This document shows positions 48,891-58,269 of a DNA stretch of 64,000 bases, one piece after another. The stretch is from Bradyrhizobium sp. NP1 (GTDB lineage: Bacteria; Pseudomonadota; Alphaproteobacteria; Rhizobiales; Xanthobacteraceae). The stretch lies in NCBI RefSeq assembly GCF_030378205.1, contig NZ_CP127385.1, forward strand, positions 186,001-250,000. Direction: 5' to 3'. The stretch's first letter is position 1. Each line of letters starts with the position of its first letter. The notes beneath the pieces are model-generated. The model made no database searches. It was given only the letters and a program-made list of their open reading frames with translations, and was not told where the DNA came from. Position numbers and translations under genes: made by a program.

Positions 48891-50612
48891 CTAGCCTCCC
48901 CGGTCGCCGTAGGGGTTGTCATTACCTCCATCGGCGTCGACTGCCGTCCGCGCCGCCCGCCCAAGATGATCCTTGAGCTTCGCGAGCGCGTCGGGCGACC
49001 AGTGATGGACGTCGGTCACGGCTACCCAGGCATCGACATAATGCTCCGGCGCGTAGACATGGCCATAGCCCATCGGGGTGCCGGTCGCGACCGCCATATC
49101 GAGGGCGAGCTGGAGCATCGTAACGACGGGATACCACCGCAGGTCCGGTGAAACGTCCGGTCCACGCGGCGCGCTCATCCAGGGCGGGCGCCGGTAGGCA
49201 TCCCGGTAATCGAACAGCACGATCGGGTCGCTCGCATATTGCAGGTAGACGACGCGCATCGGTCCCCATGGCGCATCGGCGGGCACGCTCGGTCCGCTCT
49301 GGTTCATGAACCGCACGAAGCGGCCGTCGCGAAATTCCGGCAGCCAGGCTGGAGAGCCCTCGTTGCGGTTCTCGGTGATGGAGCGCCAGATGCGGCTCTC
49401 GAACGGCGGCCCGCTCCACAGCGCTCCTGCGATCGGATCGCCGATCGTCTCGAACAGCTCCGCAGATTTCTCCGAGTTCATGGCTCCAAGACTGAGGCCG
49501 TGCAGATACAGTCTGGGGCGGCTGTCCCTCGGTAGGCTGGTCCAATAGCCATAGATCTCCGCGAACAGAGCGCGCGAGGCGGCCGCGCCATATTCAGGCT
49601 GAAACAGCAACGACAGCGGGCTGTTGAGATAGGAATACTGCACCGCGACACTGGCGACGTCGCCATCAAGGAGATATTCGACCGTACCCATTGCTGCGGG
49701 GTCGATCCAGCCGGTGCCGGTCGGCGTGATCACGATGAGGGTGGAGCGGTCAAAGCCGCCCTGGCGCTTGAGCTCCTCCAGCGCCAGCTTTGCGCGCTCG
49801 CGCGGCGTATCGGCACCACGCAGACCGACATACACCCGAACGGGCTCCCGCGCGGGCCGCCCGGTGAATGCGCTGATCTGCGCAGCAGCCGGCCCGGACG
49901 CCACATATTCGCGGCCGGCCCGACCAAGTTCGTCCCACCTCACCAGGGATGCTGTGCTTCCCGTCTTTCCAGCGGCGCTCGGCCGTGGCCGCTCAGGCTC
50001 AATCAACGCATCAAATTCGCGGAACGACGAATCGAGGGCACGAAATGCCGTGCGGATCAGCAGATTATTGGCGATCGACCAGAACAGCAGGGCCGCCACC
50101 AGCAGGCCGACGGCATTCGCGATCTTCCGTGGAATGAAGCGCCGGATGGACGCGGACAGGAAACGCGTCACGAGCTTGAACAGCCGCGCCAGGGCCAGCA
50201 GTGCGAAGAACGTGATGAGGGCGATCGCGCAGGTCTTGAGGGGACGAGCCGTTTCGACCGGCTCCATCTTCATGACGGTGCGGATCGAATTCTGCCATTC
50301 CGCCGCGCGCCACAGAAACATCACGACGACAAGCAGGCACGCGACTGCGAGCAATGCGTTGGTGATGGATCGCATTCGCGACGAGGGCTCGGGCAGCTCG
50401 AGATAGTGCCAAAGCCAGCGCCAGAGGACGCCAGCGGCGTAGCCGATGGCAAAGCAGGTCCCGGCCAGCATGCCTTGAGTGAGATAGCTTCGCGGCACGA
50501 GCGTCGGCGTGAGTGCGGCCGCAAAAAACAGTGCTCCGAGGACCAGTCCGACGCCGGACAGCGACTGCATCTGCCGGCCGATGATCCCAGTCCAGTATTT
50601 CACGACCGCCAC
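48891..50612 (-). CDS. Membrane alpha/beta hydrolase, Abhydrolase_9 type
   Basis: A 573-aa protein. The N-terminal part (about 1-200) has four or five hydrophobic helices (GLVLGALFFAAALTPTLVPR, ALLAVACLLVVVMFLW and others). The C-terminal part is an alpha/beta hydrolase with the nucleophile elbow YLHGLSLGAMNSE (Ser), VYVGLRGADTPRERA and the late GYGHVYAPEHYVDAW. This is the PF15420-PF10081 layout. No substrate is known. The start is GTG 50612; an ATG at 50570 is the alternative. Confidence 0.85.
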   Translation of the reverse strand: MAVVKYWTGIIGRQMQSLSGVGLVLGALFFAAALTPTLVPRSYLTQGMLAGTCFAIGYAAGVLWRWLWHYLELPEPSSRMRSITNALLAVACLLVVVMFLWRAAEWQNSIRTVMKMEPVETARPLKTCAIALITFFALLALARLFKLVTRFLSASIRRFIPRKIANAVGLLVAALLFWSIANNLLIRTAFRALDSSFREFDALIEPERPRPSAAGKTGSTASLVRWDELGRAGREYVASGPAAAQISAFTGRPAREPVRVYVGLRGADTPRERAKLALEELKRQGGFDRSTLIVITPTGTGWIDPAAMGTVEYLLDGDVASVAVQYSYLNSPLSLLFQPEYGAAASRALFAEIYGYWTSLPRDSRPRLYLHGLSLGAMNSEKSAELFETIGDPIAGALWSGPPFESRIWRSITENRNEGSPAWLPEFRDGRFVRFMNQSGPSVPADAPWGPMRVVYLQYASDPIVLFDYRDAYRRPPWMSAPRGPDVSPDLRWYPVVTMLQLALDMAVATGTPMGYGHVYAPEHYVDAWVAVTDVHHWSPDALAKLKDHLGRAARTAVDADGGNDNPYGDRGG

Positions 50613-50722
50613 TCTGCGACTTTCCCGAGCGAGACACTCGACTGACCAAAAGTGCCGGACCGCGGTGTCCCATCAAGAGGTGAACCGAAAACAGCGGCTC
50701 GGCTTTCAGGCATGAAGCTTAG

Positions 50723-50745
50723 AAAAGGCCACCATGTAGGTGGCC
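50723..50745 (-). terminator. Intrinsic terminator after the dienelactone hydrolase
   Basis: Read on the minus strand: stem GGCCACC/GGTGGCC with a 5-nt loop, then TTTTC, about 8 bp after the stop codon of the leftward gene at 50753. Confidence 0.75.
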
Positions 50746-50752
50746 GTTTTCG

Positions 50753-51553
50753 TTATTTTTGAAGGTCGGCGGCGAAGAACTTGGCAGCCTCGGCTTTCGC
50801 TTCCTGATCCACTTTGGCGTCGTATCTGAGCGGCAGGTTGAACTTCTTGCCGAGCTCGGTGGCTTCGGGGTTCGTGAACGCGTGCACGGCGCCGGGATAC
50901 TCGATGATCCGATAATCGGCCTTCGCGGCGTCGAAATCCTTCTTGAGCGCATCGTACTGCTCGCGCTTCACGAAGGGGTCGTCCGCGCCGTTCAGGATGA
51001 GGATTTTCGCTTTGACGGTTCCGGGCGCTGGCGCGGGTGTATTGAGACCAAGTGATGCGTGAAAGCCAGCAACAGCTCCGAGGTCAGCGCCGGCGCGCGC
51101 CATGTTCAGCACGACCGCGCCGCCGAAGCAGTAACCAACGGCGCCGATCCGCTGGGGATTGACCGAGGCTTGCCTGGCGAGCTGGTCTCGTGCCGCGTTG
51201 AAGCGCGACTCCATCACCGCCGGGTTCTTCATCACCGATCCCGAGAGCGCGCCGGCGTCCTTCGGGTTGTCGGCGGTCTTGGCCTCGCCATACATGTCGG
51301 CAATGAAGGCTACGTAGCCCTGCTGCGCGAACTTCCGTGCCTCGTCATGGATGTGCTTGGTGATGCCCCACCATTCATGCACCATCACGATGCCGGGTCG
51401 CTTGGCCTGGATCGCGTCGTCGTAGACGACGAAGCCCTTCATCGTGGTCGAGCCGTCCGTATAGGTGACCGGCTCTTCCCTGATCGCAGCGTTCGCGCTC
51501 GCGCTTGCGAGCATTGCGATGGCGCAAAGTGCTCCCACCATATTCGTTCGCAT
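50753..51553 (-). CDS. Exported dienelactone-hydrolase-family protein
   Basis: A 266-aa hydrolase with a signal peptide (NMVGALCAIAMLASASANA). The Cys nucleophile is in AVGYCFGGAVV, Asp in NGADDPFV and His in GAVHAFTNPEA, giving the Cys-His-Asp triad of DLH enzymes. It would hydrolyse lactones or esters in the periplasm. Start ATG 51553 has a strong AGGAGGT 5 nt upstream; the frame is open to 51577. Confidence 0.92.
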   Translation of the reverse strand: MRTNMVGALCAIAMLASASANAAIREEPVTYTDGSTTMKGFVVYDDAIQAKRPGIVMVHEWWGITKHIHDEARKFAQQGYVAFIADMYGEAKTADNPKDAGALSGSVMKNPAVMESRFNAARDQLARQASVNPQRIGAVGYCFGGAVVLNMARAGADLGAVAGFHASLGLNTPAPAPGTVKAKILILNGADDPFVKREQYDALKKDFDAAKADYRIIEYPGAVHAFTNPEATELGKKFNLPLRYDAKVDQEAKAEAAKFFAADLQK

Positions 51554-51787
51554 GCTGACCTCCTGCGGGTTTGGCACAACCTAGATTGGCACGTCGGCGA
51601 TTCCTGCGCCAGACCGTGAGAGCGGCCAGTTCCACCGCAGGCGCGTTTGATGCTTGGGATGCCCGGTCGTTTGCTTCGCCGCGGAAATTGGACATCGCTC
51701 GTTCATGCACCCGCACCAGGCCAGCGTTGCCAACGGCACAGGGGAGGCGCACCCTGAGCGGCGACATCAGTCCTTCTCGAGCATCCA

Positions 51788-53335
51788 ATGGTTGGATTCA
51801 CGCGGCCGCCCTGCGATGCGGGGGTGATCCAGGCGAAAACCTGCTTCGACGCGACGCTGTCGCAACGACGCAAGCGGTTGACGCTGGTGGCAACCATCAT
51901 CGGGTCGAGCATGGCGCTGCTCGACAGCTCGGTCGTCAACATCGCGCTGCCCGCAATGCAACAGGCGCTGCATGCCGATGCGGCGGCGACGCAGTGGATC
52001 GTCAACGCCTACATGCTGCCGCTCGGCGCCCTCGTGCTGATCGGCGGATCGGCCGCCGATCTCTACGGCCGGCGCCGGATCTTCGTCGTGGGCGTTACGG
52101 TCTTCACCATCGCCTCCATTGCTTGCGGGCTTTCGCCGAACCTTGCGGCGCTGACCGTCAGTCGCGCGGTTCAAGGTCTCGGCGCCGCGCTGCTGACGCC
52201 AGCGAGCCTGGCCATGCTGGGGGCGACCTTCGACGAGCGCGAACGGAGCCGGGCCATCGGGATCTGGGCAGGCGCAGGTGCGCTGATGCTGGCGGTCGGG
52301 CCGCCGCTGGGCGGCTGGCTGGTCGATCAGGTCTCATGGCGGGCGATCTTCCTGCTCAATGTCCCGCTCGCGATTGTAGCGGCTGCACTTGCGCTTGGCT
52401 TCGCCTGCGAGAGCAGCGATCCCCAGGCGAAGCAACTCGACTGGCGCGGCGCGGTCGCGGTTGCGATGGGCCTTGCGCTGATCACGTGGGGTCTCAGTGC
52501 GATCCCGGCGGCGGGATTTCGCGACAGGACGGTGCTGGCGACCCTCGGCGCGGGGGCTGCATCGCTTGCCTTGTTCGTCGCGATCGAAGCTTACCAGCAC
52601 GAACGGGCGATGATGCCGCTATCGCTCTACCGCTCGCGGGATTTTTCCGCGACGAATGCGCTGACGCTCCTGCTCTACTTCGCGCTTGGCGGCGCGCTCT
52701 ATTACCTGCCGTTCGGCCTGATCCGGCTCGGCGGCTATTCCGCGACACAGGCCGGTGCGGCGTTGCTGCCGTTTTCCCTGATCATGGGGTTCGGTGCAGC
52801 ATTCGCGGGCGTTCTTGCCGACCGCCTGGGACCGCGGTTACTGCTCGGGATAGGGCCGATCATCGCGGCCTGCGGCCTGGCGATGCTCGCCTTTGTCGAT
52901 CCCAGGCAGGCTTTTTGGGCCAGCGTGCTCCCATCGATTGTCCTGCTCGGCCTCGGCATGTCGATCACGGTGCCGCCGCTGACGTCGACAGTGATGTCCG
53001 CCGCCGGCAAGACCCACGCCGGCATTGCGTCCGGCGTCAACAACGCGGTGGCGCGAATAGCCGGCCTGTTCGCGGTCGCGGCACTCGGCGCCGTGCTGTT
53101 CGCAAGCTTCTCCTATCATCTGGCCGCACCGACGCCCGCGCAGGCCAGCGAAGCCCTGGATGCCGTGATGTCCGGACAGTCGGGCGTTCGGGAGCAGGCG
53201 GTCGACGCATTCGAGCGCGCGCTGCGCACGATCATGCTTGTGGCCGCCGGCTGCAGCGCGCTTGCCGGCGTCATTGGCGGGTTGTGGACCGCGCCGAACG
53301 ACGCCATTCCGGCCCGCGAGAGCGGGCGTATCTAG
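51788..53335 (+). CDS. MFS exporter, DHA2 (14-helix) drug-efflux family
   Basis: A protein of up to 515 aa with about 14 transmembrane helices. Motif A is GGSAADLYGRRRIF, motif C-like is GAGALMLAVGPPLGGWL, and LDSSVVNIALPAM is the DHA2 helix-1 signature. It probably exports toxic organic compounds by proton antiport. The start is uncertain: ATG 51788 has no ribosome site and a GTG at 51824 is also possible, since the first 25 residues are hydrophilic. Divergent from the hydrolase; no TetR regulator adjoins. Confidence 0.9.
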   Translation: MVGFTRPPCDAGVIQAKTCFDATLSQRRKRLTLVATIIGSSMALLDSSVVNIALPAMQQALHADAAATQWIVNAYMLPLGALVLIGGSAADLYGRRRIFVVGVTVFTIASIACGLSPNLAALTVSRAVQGLGAALLTPASLAMLGATFDERERSRAIGIWAGAGALMLAVGPPLGGWLVDQVSWRAIFLLNVPLAIVAAALALGFACESSDPQAKQLDWRGAVAVAMGLALITWGLSAIPAAGFRDRTVLATLGAGAASLALFVAIEAYQHERAMMPLSLYRSRDFSATNALTLLLYFALGGALYYLPFGLIRLGGYSATQAGAALLPFSLIMGFGAAFAGVLADRLGPRLLLGIGPIIAACGLAMLAFVDPRQAFWASVLPSIVLLGLGMSITVPPLTSTVMSAAGKTHAGIASGVNNAVARIAGLFAVAALGAVLFASFSYHLAAPTPAQASEALDAVMSGQSGVREQAVDAFERALRTIMLVAAGCSALAGVIGGLWTAPNDAIPARESGRI

Positions 53336-53358
53336 CGCCCGGTCAGGAACGTCTTGAG

Positions 53359-55056
53359 CTAGCTCGCCATCGCGACGCCGCCGGGGGAATCGGTGATGCG
53401 CAGGAAGCCATGCTCGACGACGGCGTTGCGGCCGCAATGCTTGGCCGCATAGAGCGCGGCATCGGCGGCCTCGATGAGGTCGCCGGGCCGAAGCGCAGTG
53501 TTCGGCGTGAGGCAGGCAACGCCGATGCTGACCGTGACGTGCTGGTGGCTGGAGGTGCGATGGGGCATTGCAAGTCCATGCACCGCCTGGCGCAGCGTTT
53601 CACCGATCTCGACCGCGCGCGCCGCCGCCGTGTTCGGCAGCAGCAGGCAGAATTCCTCGCCGCCGTAGCGGCCGGCGAAGCCCATGGTTTCCGCGGCGAG
53701 GCTGGACAGGGTTTCGCCAAGCCGCGAGAGGCAGGCGTCGCCCTCGGGATGGCCGTAGGTGTCGTTGTAGAGCTTGAAATGATCGACATCGATCATCAGG
53801 AGCGACAGCGCGCTGTCATATTGCTGCGCCTTCATCCATTCGAAATCGAGCCGGTTCTGGAAGCCGCGCCGGTTGGCGAGCCCCGACACCATGTCGATCG
53901 AGGCCATCACGGTGAGGCGGTCGTTGGTCTCGACCAGCTCGCGCTCGCGCTGCATGAGTTGCGAGGCCATGGCGTTGAACGCGCGCGCCAGCGGCACGAA
54001 CTCGGCCGGCAGGCGGCTGCGCGCGGCGCGCGCCGACCAGTCGCCCTGGCCGAAGCGCAGGGCGGTCGACGTCATGATCCCGATCGGCTGGATGATCAGC
54101 TTCTCCGCCGCGATCAGCGCGCCGAGCAGCACGAACAGGCAGACGAAGCCGAGCTGGGCATAGGCGGTGCGGATGTCGCGGTTGATCGCCGCCGTCACCT
54201 TGCTCTCGTCGATGCTGACGATCAGCCGCGATCCCGTGCCGGCGATGTGCGCAAAGCTCACGTCGCGTTTGGCGCCGTCGGGTCCGATGAAGGACAGCGA
54301 GCCTTCATCCTGCCCCGACTTGAAGGCCATGTCGGCGATCGACGACATCTGCGGCATGCTCTCGAGCGGACGGCCGACCAGGCTCGCCTCGTCCGCGGGC
54401 GTTGCGAGCACCGTTCCCTTGTTGTCGACCAGCACCGCCGTGATGCCGGGGCGGCCGCCCAGCTTGCTCATCATCTTCGACATCCAGGCAAGATCGATGG
54501 TGGCGACGATGATGGAATCGATCTGGTCGTTGATCGAGGCGACCGGATAGGCGGCGATGATCGCCGGCTTGCCGATCGATTTGGCGACCACGAAATCGCT
54601 GAAGACGAAATCGCGCGCCGACTGCGCCTCCTTGAAATAGGCGCGGTCGGAAAGATCGAGGCCGACCGACGTGTTGCGCGCCGAGCATTGCACCAGCCCG
54701 TCGTGCCCGACGATCAGCACGTTGCCGATCCACGGCAGCGTCAGCGGCAGGCTGGCGCGCAGGATGTCGCAGCTTCGGGTCATGCCGCCGGCGGAGGCGC
54801 GGATATAGGCGGTCGATTTCAGCACGGTTTCGACCGAGGAGATGATCTCGCGCTGGGCGTCGGCGGCGCGGTTGGCGAGGTTGAAGAATTCCGCCGATGC
54901 GGCCGCGATCTCCCTGGATCTCGCGTCTTCCAGCGAACGGGCGCGCTCGAGCATCAGCGGCGCCACCAGGATCAGGGCGAGCAGCGCCAGCCGCGCACGG
55001 ATTCCGAGAAGCTGCTTGAGTTTCGTTCGCTTGCGATTGAAACTGATGCTGGCCAT
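53359..55056 (-). CDS. Diguanylate cyclase with dCACHE sensor and HAMP
   Basis: A 565-aa inner-membrane protein. TM1 is at about 18-36, a periplasmic double-CACHE sensor at about 40-290 (SDRAYFKEA, VLVDNKGTVLATP), TM2 at about 297-317, HAMP at about 320-375 and GGDEF at about 395-550. The active-site motif is intact as GGEEF in FAGRYGGEEFCLLLP, with IDVDHFKLYNDTYGH for metal and GTP. No RxxD inhibitory site precedes it. It should make cyclic di-GMP in response to a periplasmic ligand. Confidence 0.94.
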   Translation of the reverse strand: MASISFNRKRTKLKQLLGIRARLALLALILVAPLMLERARSLEDARSREIAAASAEFFNLANRAADAQREIISSVETVLKSTAYIRASAGGMTRSCDILRASLPLTLPWIGNVLIVGHDGLVQCSARNTSVGLDLSDRAYFKEAQSARDFVFSDFVVAKSIGKPAIIAAYPVASINDQIDSIIVATIDLAWMSKMMSKLGGRPGITAVLVDNKGTVLATPADEASLVGRPLESMPQMSSIADMAFKSGQDEGSLSFIGPDGAKRDVSFAHIAGTGSRLIVSIDESKVTAAINRDIRTAYAQLGFVCLFVLLGALIAAEKLIIQPIGIMTSTALRFGQGDWSARAARSRLPAEFVPLARAFNAMASQLMQRERELVETNDRLTVMASIDMVSGLANRRGFQNRLDFEWMKAQQYDSALSLLMIDVDHFKLYNDTYGHPEGDACLSRLGETLSSLAAETMGFAGRYGGEEFCLLLPNTAAARAVEIGETLRQAVHGLAMPHRTSSHQHVTVSIGVACLTPNTALRPGDLIEAADAALYAAKHCGRNAVVEHGFLRITDSPGGVAMAS

Positions 55057-55165
55057 CGTGCTCCCCCTACCCCGCCGGCAAGGTAGGAGGAACGGTTCAA
55101 GAAGCCTTTCCCGAAACGGGTAAAATTAGACCTACCTCCGTAAATCTACGGCCAACGAAAACAAC

Positions 55166-55858
55166 ATGACACCAGAACATCGCTCCGACGTAACCATGCC
55201 TTTACCAAGCGGCCTCGCTGCCGTGGAGCAGGAGATCGCCCGCGCCTGCAGCGATTGCGGCCGCGATCGCGCTGAAGTGACGCTGATCGCGGTGTCCAAG
55301 ACGTTCGGCCCCGACGCAATCACGCCCGTGATCGCCGCCGGACAGCGCGTTTTCGGTGAAAATCGCGTGCAGGAAGCCAAGGCGAAGTGGCCAGCGTTAA
55401 TGGAAGCTTACCCCGGCATCGGCCTGCATCTGATCGGCCCCCTGCAATCCAACAAGGCGAAGGAGGCGGTCGCGCTGTTCGACGCCATCCATTCGGTCGA
55501 CCGGGCCAGCATTTGCCAGGCGTTAGCCAAGGAAATCGAATCCCAGAAGAGACAGCCCGAGCTGTTCGTCCAGATCAACACCGGCGAGGAGCCGCAGAAG
55601 GCCGGCGTCGCGCCTCACGAAGCCGACGACTTCATCAGGCGCTGCCGCGAGACCTACGGGCTTTCGATTGCGGGGCTGATGTGCATCCCGCCGGTCGATG
55701 ACGCGCCGGCGCCGCATTTCGCGCTCACCGCCAAGATCGCCGCGCGCAACGGACTGGCCAAACTGTCGATGGGCATGAGCGCCGATTTCGCGACCGCGAT
55801 CCGGCTCGGCGCCACCCATGTGCGCGTGGGATCGGCGATCTTCGGGCATCGGGGGTAA
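55166..55858 (+). CDS. yggS: YggS-family PLP homeostasis protein
   Basis: A 230-aa alanine-racemase-fold protein binding pyridoxal phosphate. The PLP Lys is in LIAVSKTF; VFGENRVQEAKAKW, HLIGPLQSNKAKEA and LSMGMSADFATAIRLGATHVRVG are diagnostic. The ribosome site is weak for both ATG 55166 and ATG 55196. Its last 205 bp are overlapped by the leftward hydratase frame. Confidence 0.95.
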   Translation: MTPEHRSDVTMPLPSGLAAVEQEIARACSDCGRDRAEVTLIAVSKTFGPDAITPVIAAGQRVFGENRVQEAKAKWPALMEAYPGIGLHLIGPLQSNKAKEAVALFDAIHSVDRASICQALAKEIESQKRQPELFVQINTGEEPQKAGVAPHEADDFIRRCRETYGLSIAGLMCIPPVDDAPAPHFALTAKIAARNGLAKLSMGMSADFATAIRLGATHVRVGSAIFGHRG

Positions 55859-56709
55859 GCAAGGGGAAGCGTCGTCCCCGCTTTCGCCAGGACGTCGGCG
55901 AAACGAGATGCCGGCTGCGCGAACCGCACCGATACCTTGCCGAGCACGCCGAAATCGGCCGCGACATGGTCGCCGGCCTCAATCGGCAGCGGCGGATGGC
56001 AGGTGCCTGTGGTCACCACCTCCCCTGCCCTCAAGGTGATGCCGAGCGCGCGCAGCTCGTTGGCGCACCAGGCAAGCGCGATCCTGGGATCGCCGAGCAC
56101 GTTCCTGCCATGGCCGACGAAGCGCCGGCCGCGCATGGTGATCACGGGCCGCTCTTCCACGAGATCGATGGCGCGCCAGTTCACGCCTGCCGCCTCGCCG
56201 AGCACGAACAGATGGGCGCAGGCGTTGTCGGCGATGATCTGCGCCTCGCCGGCGCCGACGAAATTTGCAAAGCGCGAATCCGGAATTTCGATCGCCGGAT
56301 GCAGCGTGCCGACGGCGTCGAGCACCTCCTGCACGCTATAGGCTGATTCGCGCGGCGGCAGATCCCTCGCCATGCGGAAAGCGAATTCGGGCTCGGCGAC
56401 ACGCATCTCGTTGCCGGCCATCGACGCGGTGCCGCCGTCGGCGATCAAGGTATGGCTGAGAATGCGCCCGGCCATGGGGCCCGCGACATTGATGTGCTTC
56501 TGGCCGGCTTCGCTGGTCGCGGCGATCTTCCAGCCGAATCGTCCGGCGCCCGGCTGGCGCTCGAGCTCGGCCTGGATGGCGTAGCCCTCGGCGCGGTCGC
56601 GCGGACGACAGGACGCATCGAGGTCACCGAGCTTCTTGCCCGCGGCCCAGGCCTCGCGCAGGATTTTTGATGCGGTCGCGATCTGCTGGCTCTCGATCAT
56701 GCGCACCAT
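55654..56709 (-). CDS. 2-keto-4-pentenoate hydratase-like (MhpD) protein with antisense read-through into yggS
   Basis: A 351-aa frame. Residues 1 to about 270 match the MhpD/fumarylacetoacetate-hydrolase fold: EGYAIQAELE, GRFGWKIAATS, EPEFAFRMARDLP, PAIEIPDSRF and GEVVTTGTCHPP. The family normally ends near residue 265-275. Here no stop occurs and the frame continues about 70 residues, antisense to yggS, to a TGA at 55654. The tail (PTRTWVAPSRIAVAKS) is not hydratase-like. It is either a real extended C-terminus or loss of the normal stop. Confidence 0.82.
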   Translation of the reverse strand: MVRMIESQQIATASKILREAWAAGKKLGDLDASCRPRDRAEGYAIQAELERQPGAGRFGWKIAATSEAGQKHINVAGPMAGRILSHTLIADGGTASMAGNEMRVAEPEFAFRMARDLPPRESAYSVQEVLDAVGTLHPAIEIPDSRFANFVGAGEAQIIADNACAHLFVLGEAAGVNWRAIDLVEERPVITMRGRRFVGHGRNVLGDPRIALAWCANELRALGITLRAGEVVTTGTCHPPLPIEAGDHVAADFGVLGKVSVRFAQPASRFADVLAKAGTTLPLAYPRCPKIADPTRTWVAPSRIAVAKSALMPIDSLASPLRAAILAVSAKCGAGASSTGGMHISPAIESP

Positions 56710-56712
56710 GTC

Positions 56713-57282
56713 CTATCCGATGATGATCTTCGTCTTCGGCCCGAGCCGTCGCAACAGATGCAGCATCGATGATTTGGTCATCGACACGCAGCCGGCCGTG
56801 GGTCCGAAATTGTCGCGCGCCAGATGCAGGAAAACCGCGCTGCCGCGGCCGGCGATGCGCGGCCGGGTGTTGTGGTCGATCTCGACGATGAAATCGTAGA
56901 GATGGTCGCCGCGCATCAGGCGGTCGCCGCTGCGCGCGCGCGCGAGCCGCACCGGCCGGTTGTAGTGGCGGTCGTCGGGGTCTTCGCACCAGGCATCCTC
57001 GGGTGTGATTCGGCGGACGGAGAGGTGCGTGCGCGGCTGTGGATGGCGGTCGGCGCGCCACCACAGCCGACGTGGGTGGAACACGCCCCGCGGCGAGCCG
57101 CCATCGCCCTCCCGCTTGTTGGCGAGAATGCCTCCCCGGCCCAGCGCGACCGGAATGGCGTGTCCGTCCGCCACCAGCCAGCCCCGGCGCGGGTTGCCGG
57201 CAGCTGCGCGGACACGTACCGCGACAAGCGGTCGCTCATGTCCGGCTTTTTTATAAGTGCTTGAAAGGAAGGCTCTTTTCAT
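56713..57282 (-). CDS. L,D-transpeptidase (YkuD) family protein
   Basis: A protein of about 189 aa. The YkuD active site has His in VFLHLARD and the nucleophile Cys in NFGPTAGCVSM. LVADGHAIPVALGRGG and TPEDAWCEDPDD are typical of the short alphaproteobacterial subfamily. There is no obvious signal peptide, so the true start may be internal; ATG 57282 has AGGA 5 nt upstream. It probably cross-links or edits peptidoglycan. Three bp before the hydratase start, so probably one transcript. Confidence 0.88.
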   Translation of the reverse strand: MKRAFLSSTYKKAGHERPLVAVRVRAAAGNPRRGWLVADGHAIPVALGRGGILANKREGDGGSPRGVFHPRRLWWRADRHPQPRTHLSVRRITPEDAWCEDPDDRHYNRPVRLARARSGDRLMRGDHLYDFIVEIDHNTRPRIAGRGSAVFLHLARDNFGPTAGCVSMTKSSMLHLLRRLGPKTKIIIG

Positions 57283-57522
57283 GCGAATCCTGATTCGCCC
57301 GCGCTGCCGGGAGGCCGCCGCCTGTTCATTACAGGACATTCATCTCGATAACCGGGAATTCTGCGATAAACTGACGATCTGGCTTGTGAATCGGTAACAG
57401 AGCCCTACTTCAAACGACATAGACTACATCAGGCCACCCCTGACCAAGTCGACCCAAGTCCGACGACCCAAGTCCGGCTGAAGGCCTCGCCCGCAGCCGC
57501 TGCCCCCAAGAGGATTGTACCC

Positions 57523-58209
57523 ATGGCCAATGCCCGCAAGATCCTGATCGTGGATGACGATACCGATCTGCGTGACACGTTGGTGGAGCAATTGTCGCTG
57601 CACGAGGAGTTCGAAGCCTCCGCGGTCGACACCGGCGCCAAGGGCGCCAGCGCGGCCAAGGCCAATTCCCCCGATCTGGTGCTGATGGATGTCGGGTTGC
57701 CGGATACCGACGGCCGCGAGGTGGTGCGCAGCCTGCGCAAGGGTGGATTCAAGGCCCCGATCATCATGCTGACTGGCCACGACACCGATTCCGACACCAT
57801 CCTGGGACTCGAATCCGGCGCCAATGACTACGTGGCCAAGCCGTTCCGCTTCGCCGTGCTGCTGGCGCGTATTCGCGCCCAGCTCCGCCAGCACGAGGCG
57901 AGCGAAGACGCGGTGTTCTCGGTCGGCCCCTACAGCTTCCGGCCCGGCTCGAAGATGCTGACCGGCGCCAATGCCCGGAAGGTGCGCCTGACCGAGAAGG
58001 AAACCGCGATCCTTCGCTTCCTGTACCGCGCCGGCCAGATGCCGGTGTCGCGCGAGACGCTGCTGCAGGAAGTGTGGGGCTATAATTCCGGGGTCACCAC
58101 GCACACGCTGGAAACCCATATCTACCGGCTGCGCCAGAAGATCGAGAAGGACGCCGCCAACCCCGAGATCCTGGTGACGGAAGCCGGTGGCTACAAGCTG
58201 GTGCCGTGA
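57523..58209 (+). CDS. OmpR-family response regulator, CenR-like
   Basis: A 228-aa regulator. The receiver has the acidic cluster VDDDTD (11-13), phospho-acceptor Asp56 in VLMDVGLPDTDG, Thr in MLTGHD and Lys in VAKPFRF. The winged-helix DNA-binding domain from about 130 has ILRFLYRAGQMPVSRETLL and HTLETHIYRLRQKI. It resembles CenR of Caulobacter and Rhizobiales, a regulator of the cell envelope; this is a likeness, not proven. No histidine kinase is adjacent. Confidence 0.92.
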   Translation: MANARKILIVDDDTDLRDTLVEQLSLHEEFEASAVDTGAKGASAAKANSPDLVLMDVGLPDTDGREVVRSLRKGGFKAPIIMLTGHDTDSDTILGLESGANDYVAKPFRFAVLLARIRAQLRQHEASEDAVFSVGPYSFRPGSKMLTGANARKVRLTEKETAILRFLYRAGQMPVSRETLLQEVWGYNSGVTTHTLETHIYRLRQKIEKDAANPEILVTEAGGYKLVP

Positions 58210-58269
58210 TACGATTCGGGAATAGCGATTCGAAGTCTTTACTTTTGCTGTTCCCGACCACGGCTTTCA

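Noticed and set aside
51571..55086. An 1171-codon plus-strand frame across the MFS and GGDEF genes
   Set aside because: It overlaps two clear genes in other frames and has arginine-rich shadow composition with no domain.
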